DNA from: Gemmatimonadaceae bacterium
Lineage (GTDB): Bacteria > Gemmatimonadota > Gemmatimonadetes > Gemmatimonadales > Gemmatimonadaceae
DNA: 19,078 nucleotides
NCBI GenBank assembly: GCA_025357975.1
Contig: JANYKY010000262.1
Span: 1-19,078 of the forward strand
Reading direction: 5' to 3'
Below are positions 15,985-19,078 of the stretch, piece by piece; the first letter of the stretch is position 1; every line of letters starts with the position of its first letter. Under the pieces are notes generated by a model, which was given only the letters and a program-made list of their open reading frames with translations, was not told the DNA's origin and searched no databases. Both the position numbers and the translations under genes were made by a program.

Positions 15985-16953
15985 ATTCAGGATGACTGCG
16001 AACCACAGGAATCGGTCGTTGTCGCCTGTTCCGCGAATCGTGCGTATGCGCTCCCACTTGCAGTGATGCTGCGTTCCGCCGCTTGCCATGTCGGCGGCGG
16101 GCGCAGTCTCAAAGCGTTTGTCGTTGACGACGGAATTCCACCAGACGACAAGCAGCGCGTCGTGGATTCGATGCCGGCGAACGCATCGGTTTCGTGGATC
16201 GAGCCAGTTCGCGAAAACTTCAAAGGGCTTCCGTTGTGGGGTCGCATGCCGATTACCACGTATGACAAGCTCATGGTCGCGGAGTTTCTTCCCGCGGACG
16301 TGCATCGCGCGATCTGGCTCGACTGCGATATGCTCGTCCTTGCTGATCTCAGTGAGCTCTCGACGCGTCCGTTCGACCACTCGTCGACGCTTGCCGTGCA
16401 GGATGTGCTTGTGCCCCTCGTGTCATCGCGCTTCGGAGTTAGTGGCTATCGTGAGATGCGGATGGATCCGGGTGCGCCGTACTTCAATGCTGGCGTGCTG
16501 GTCATCGATGTCGATGCGTGGCGAAGGGAGCACGTCTCGGAAAGCGGACTGGAGTATCTGAGAAAATTTCGGGACTCTGTCTTTTTCTGGGATCAGGAAG
16601 CTTTGAATGCTGCGCTTGTTGGACGATGGAGCGCTCTCGAGCCGACGTGGAACTGGAGTGCGACTCTCGATCGACTATCGCGACCGTCTGAGCGATTGAG
16701 GCCGCCGAAGCACGGTGAAGGGCGGGTAGTGCACTTCAACGGAAGCCTGAAGCCATGGCTTATCGATGATATTGCCGGTCTGGGCATTCCCTATTTCGAA
16801 TATCTTGATGGTACGGCGTGGGCTGGCTGGCGGCCAACGCAAACACTTCGCTCGTCCCTGCTGGGCTGGTATGGCTCTTCGCGGGTAAGGCGACAACTAT
16901 ATCCCGCGGAGCAATGGGGAATTCAGCTGCTCTGGCATCTGGCGCACAGGTAA
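15985..16953 (+). CDS. Glycosyltransferase family 8 (probable non-canonical start)
   Basis: This retaining sugar transferase resembles LPS galactosyl/glucosyltransferases (GT8). Counting from the GTG at 16063, the motifs are WLDCDML with the metal-binding DCD (87-89), PYFNAGVLVID (139-149), DQEALNAAL (177-185) and the C-terminal HFNGSLKPW (224-232). GT8 proteins begin with a nucleotide-binding strand followed by YALPLAVML-like residues. Here that piece (VVVACSANRAYALPLAVML) is encoded in frame upstream of 16063, so a start at 16063 would delete strand 1. No ATG, GTG or TTG lies in frame between the stop at 15934 and 16063. The ATT at 15985, 10 nt after the SD GGGGAGG (15968-15974), is the best fit and gives 322 residues. 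Automated callers would probably give 16063. It is the first gene of the glycan cluster. Confidence 0.85.
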   Translation: MQDDCEPQESVVVACSANRAYALPLAVMLRSAACHVGGGRSLKAFVVDDGIPPDDKQRVVDSMPANASVSWIEPVRENFKGLPLWGRMPITTYDKLMVAEFLPADVHRAIWLDCDMLVLADLSELSTRPFDHSSTLAVQDVLVPLVSSRFGVSGYREMRMDPGAPYFNAGVLVIDVDAWRREHVSESGLEYLRKFRDSVFFWDQEALNAALVGRWSALEPTWNWSATLDRLSRPSERLRPPKHGEGRVVHFNGSLKPWLIDDIAGLGIPYFEYLDGTAWAGWRPTQTLRSSLLGWYGSSRVRRQLYPAEQWGIQLLWHLAHR

Positions 16954-16963
16954 TTCACGAGAC

Positions 16964-17929
16964 ATGACGAACACACCAAACGACGCACCACTCCTCAGCG
17001 TAATCCTCGCAACGGACACTTTCGAGCGCGGGAAGTTGTTGATCGAGAGCATGACGCGTCAGACAATGGCAAAACGGATCGAGCTGGTGCTGGTCACCAC
17101 GTCACCGGACGACGTTCGACGCGGTACGGCGGGAAACGAGCACTTTCATTCCGTTGTGATTCTACCAGCGAAAACGGTGGTGCCGTTGTCCAGAGGACGC
17201 GCTGCAGGCGTCCGTGCGTCCACCGCGCCGTACGTTTTCATCGCGGAGACCCACGCTTACCCGGATCCGGAAGTATGTGAAAAAATTGTCGAGCTCCTGT
17301 CTGAGGGATGGAGTCTCGTCGTGCCGGGCCTTCGAAACGCAAATCCGCGAAATGGGATCAGCTGGGGAAGTTTTCTGAGTGACTACGGAGCATGGTCCCG
17401 CTCACTTCCCGCAGGAGAAATAGAGCGCGCACCAGCGCACAACACTGCTTTTCGCCGCGAAGTGCTGGCGGATTTCGGCGCCGACCTGGAAAAGGCGTTC
17501 GGCTTTGGGGACACTCTCCACGAGGGAATGAAATCGCGCGGTCAACGTGCGTGGTTCGTGCCCGAGGTCGCGGTGGAGCATGTCAACATTTACCATGTGC
17601 GTCATTGGTTGAGAGAGAGATATCTCTCGGGTGTTCTCATCGGCGGGTCGAGGAGCGACAAGTGGCAATGGTCGCGACGGTTTCTGTATGTGGCCGCCTC
17701 TCCGCTCATTCCCTTTGTGGTACTTGCACGAGTGCGAGGTGGAGTGCGCGAGGTGGCGCGACGTGAGAAACTGCCTGCCACTACTTATCCGGTGATCGTT
17801 GGCGGAGTCATCCTGAAAGTGCTCGGTGAGGTCCGGGGGTACCTTTTTGGCGCCAGTGAGAAAAGCGAAGCAGCGATGACTGCATTTGAGATCAAGAAGC
17901 TTGCATTCAACGCCGGAGAAGAGCGGTGA
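16964..17929 (+). CDS. Glycosyltransferase family 2-like protein
   Basis: This 321-residue GT-A fold transferase has the nucleotide-sugar-binding start LLSVILATDTFERGKLLIES (10-29). The usual DxD position reads IAETHAYP (93-100), with Glu-Thr-His instead of Asp residues. HNTAFRREVL (159-168) and FGFGDTLHEGMKSRG (179-193) match the acceptor side, where family 2 enzymes have ED-type catalytic residues. Hydrophobic helices near 243-257 and 276-290 suggest peripheral membrane attachment at the inner face of the inner membrane, where surface glycans are assembled. The ETH substitution occurs in some GT2-like families but makes metal use uncertain. It starts 10 nt after the GT8 stop with a weak SD, and its end overlaps the next start (GTGA at 17926). 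Confidence 0.88.
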   Translation: MTNTPNDAPLLSVILATDTFERGKLLIESMTRQTMAKRIELVLVTTSPDDVRRGTAGNEHFHSVVILPAKTVVPLSRGRAAGVRASTAPYVFIAETHAYPDPEVCEKIVELLSEGWSLVVPGLRNANPRNGISWGSFLSDYGAWSRSLPAGEIERAPAHNTAFRREVLADFGADLEKAFGFGDTLHEGMKSRGQRAWFVPEVAVEHVNIYHVRHWLRERYLSGVLIGGSRSDKWQWSRRFLYVAASPLIPFVVLARVRGGVREVARREKLPATTYPVIVGGVILKVLGEVRGYLFGASEKSEAAMTAFEIKKLAFNAGEER

Positions 17930-18972
17930 AGCAAACCGCTGAGCCAATTCGCGTTGGTGTGATTGGCTGTGGTTTGATTGCGTACTGGGTTCACCTCCGG
18001 CTGCTCAAAAACCTTCCAGGAGCAAGACTGGTAGCTGCATCGGACCCCGATCCGGGGGCCCGCGTGCGAGCGGCGAAGCTCACGCGGGTACCGGTTGCGG
18101 AATACTCCGCCGAACTTCTCGATGACCCCGATATCGACGCTGTCATTATCTGTGCTCCAACAGATCTTCACGCTGATCTCGCGATTGCGGCCTGCAATGC
18201 CGGTAAGCACGTCTTCCTGGAAAAGCCTGTTGCAACGACTGCAGATGAGTGTGCACGCGTCCTCGCCGCCGCCGGCAAATCCGGGGTGACGACAATGGTT
18301 GGATTCAACCGGCGACTGCACCCGATGTTCGAGCAGGCGCGCGAGATGATCGCGTCTGAACAGATCGGCCGTGTGCATGCGGTTCAGACCGCGTTCTGTG
18401 AGCCGATGGATGCTGCTCAAATGGCGAATTGGCGAAAGAATCGTTCGACCGGCGGCGGTGTTCTTCTCGACCTCGCATCCCATCACGTGGACTTGTTGCG
18501 CTGGTTCCTGAACGACGAGATCCAAAGCGTTGAATCGACGATTGCTTCCGAACAGACGGAGCACGACTCCGCAACGCTCGCGCTGTCGCTCCGTGGAGGC
18601 ACGAAAGTGCAGAGCTATTTTTCCTTTCGGACCGCCCGCACCGATTTCCTCGAATTTATCGGGGAGAAGGCAACGCTTCGCGTTGACCGGCACGGTTCTG
18701 CGCTGACGAGCAAGATCAACCGCCGATTCGGCTACGGCATCCGGAGTCGTACTGCATTTCCAACGGCAAGAGTTGCAGCCTGGCGAATTCAACGGCTTGT
18801 GAGGCCATCAAAAGAACCGTCTTACCGCCGCTCGCTTAGCGCATTCTTCGATGCAATTCGTGGCGAGAAGCGCCCGCTTCCGAGCTTTGCCGACGGTGCA
18901 CGCTCGCTCGAGGTCATCCTCGCAGCAGAGGAATCGGCACGCACGCACTTACCGGTGCTGGTAAATATCTAG
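17926..18972 (+). CDS. Gfo/Idh/MocA family NAD(P)-dependent oxidoreductase
   Basis: This 348-residue dehydrogenase probably oxidises or epimerises a nucleotide sugar or related precursor for the glycan cluster. The Rossmann fold starts at VGVIGCGLIA (10-19), and Asp40 ends strand 2, favouring NAD. FLEKPVATT (97-105) has the family EKP motif. GGGVLLDLASHHVDLLRWF (176-194) carries the catalytic His with Asp182. The GTG start is supported by the SD GGAGAAGAG (17915-17923), within the end of the GT2 gene, and overlaps its stop, so translation is coupled. Length is typical for the family. The exact substrate is not deducible; relatives include UDP-N-acetylglucosamine 3-dehydrogenases and inositol dehydrogenases. 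Confidence 0.92.
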   Translation: MKQTAEPIRVGVIGCGLIAYWVHLRLLKNLPGARLVAASDPDPGARVRAAKLTRVPVAEYSAELLDDPDIDAVIICAPTDLHADLAIAACNAGKHVFLEKPVATTADECARVLAAAGKSGVTTMVGFNRRLHPMFEQAREMIASEQIGRVHAVQTAFCEPMDAAQMANWRKNRSTGGGVLLDLASHHVDLLRWFLNDEIQSVESTIASEQTEHDSATLALSLRGGTKVQSYFSFRTARTDFLEFIGEKATLRVDRHGSALTSKINRRFGYGIRSRTAFPTARVAAWRIQRLVRPSKEPSYRRSLSAFFDAIRGEKRPLPSFADGARSLEVILAAEESARTHLPVLVNI

Positions 18973-18974
18973 AC

Positions 18975-19078
18975 GTGCGGATCCTGATAGTGACCGACTG
19001 GAACAAGGGGCAGGGCGGAGCAGAAGCATACCTTGGCTGGCTTCGCGGTGGCCTCGAGAGCGCTGGTGATGAAGTGCG
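18975..19078 (+). CDS. Glycosyltransferase family 4-type protein (N-terminus only)
   Basis: From the GTG at 18975, 2 nt after the oxidoreductase stop, 34 codons run off the window. The sequence MRILIVTDWNKGQGGAEAYL, followed by an amphipathic helix and a GDEV strand end, is the typical N-terminal Rossmann start of GT4/GT1-like GT-B glycosyltransferases (GGAExYL motif). No SD is visible, so translation is probably coupled to the gene before. It extends the same glycan operon. Confidence 0.8.
   Translation, partial: MRILIVTDWNKGQGGAEAYLGWLRGGLESAGDEV

Noticed and set aside
15992..16066. 24-codon ORF from the ATG at 15992 as a leader peptide
   Set aside because: Its translation is Arg-rich and overlaps, out of frame, the coding-like GT8 N-terminus. 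It may only reflect a shifted reading of that gene.
17785..18792. 335-codon open frame on the minus strand
   Set aside because: Antisense shadow of the oxidoreductase and the end of the GT2 gene, which have clear family motifs.

Overview
The window comes from a moderately GC-rich Gram-negative bacterium. Signs of this are lipoproteins with lipoboxes, periplasmic exported enzymes, a class A penicillin-binding protein and a set of surface-glycan glycosyltransferases. Shine-Dalgarno (SD) sequences vary from strong to absent and GTG starts are frequent. A bacterial tricorn protease, a pseudo-receiver/AraC regulator and many exported proteins of unknown function would fit Gemmatimonadota or a similar environmental phylum, but that placement is an inference. 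I see no tRNA, rRNA, CRISPR array or insertion sequence.

Layout: (1) 1-2936, minus strand: most of a secreted tricorn-type S41 protease whose C-terminus lies outside the window. It is divergent from (2) 3060-4382, a DctA-type C4-dicarboxylate transporter. (3) 4493-8391: a three-gene plus-strand block made of an exported protein of unknown function, a thermolysin-like HExxH metallopeptidase without a signal peptide (joined to the first gene by an ATGA overlap), and a TPR-like helical-repeat protein. The block ends at a perfect 14-bp bidirectional terminator. (4) 8590-8727, minus: a 45-residue lipoprotein with a two-cysteine tail that shares this terminator. It is divergent from (5) an AraC-type regulator with a degenerate receiver domain (8782-9669); a palindrome lies between them. 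(6) 9769-10059: a small conserved-looking protein of unknown function. (7) 10166-12559: a class A PBP, followed closely by (8) a PLP-dependent group II decarboxylase (12569-14032). (9) 14050-15108, minus: an exported GH18-type glycosidase, convergent with the decarboxylase and divergent from (10) a lipoprotein (15259-15936). (11) 15985-19078: the start of a surface-polysaccharide cluster: GT8, GT2, Gfo/Idh/MocA oxidoreductase and the N-terminus of a GT4-type glycosyltransferase, tightly packed and probably one operon.

Working together: the last four genes look like one glycan assembly pathway, and PBP and GH18 both act on envelope glycans. The least explained part is 4493-9669: exported protein, intracellular-looking gluzincin, repeat protein, tiny Cys-bracketed lipoprotein and a dedicated-looking regulator. 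I regard this as the best candidate for an undescribed system. Only its gene order and motifs can be seen here, and its function is not shown. Two genes (4493 and 9769) also have start codons buried in predicted hairpins, and the GT8 gene seems to lack a canonical start codon.
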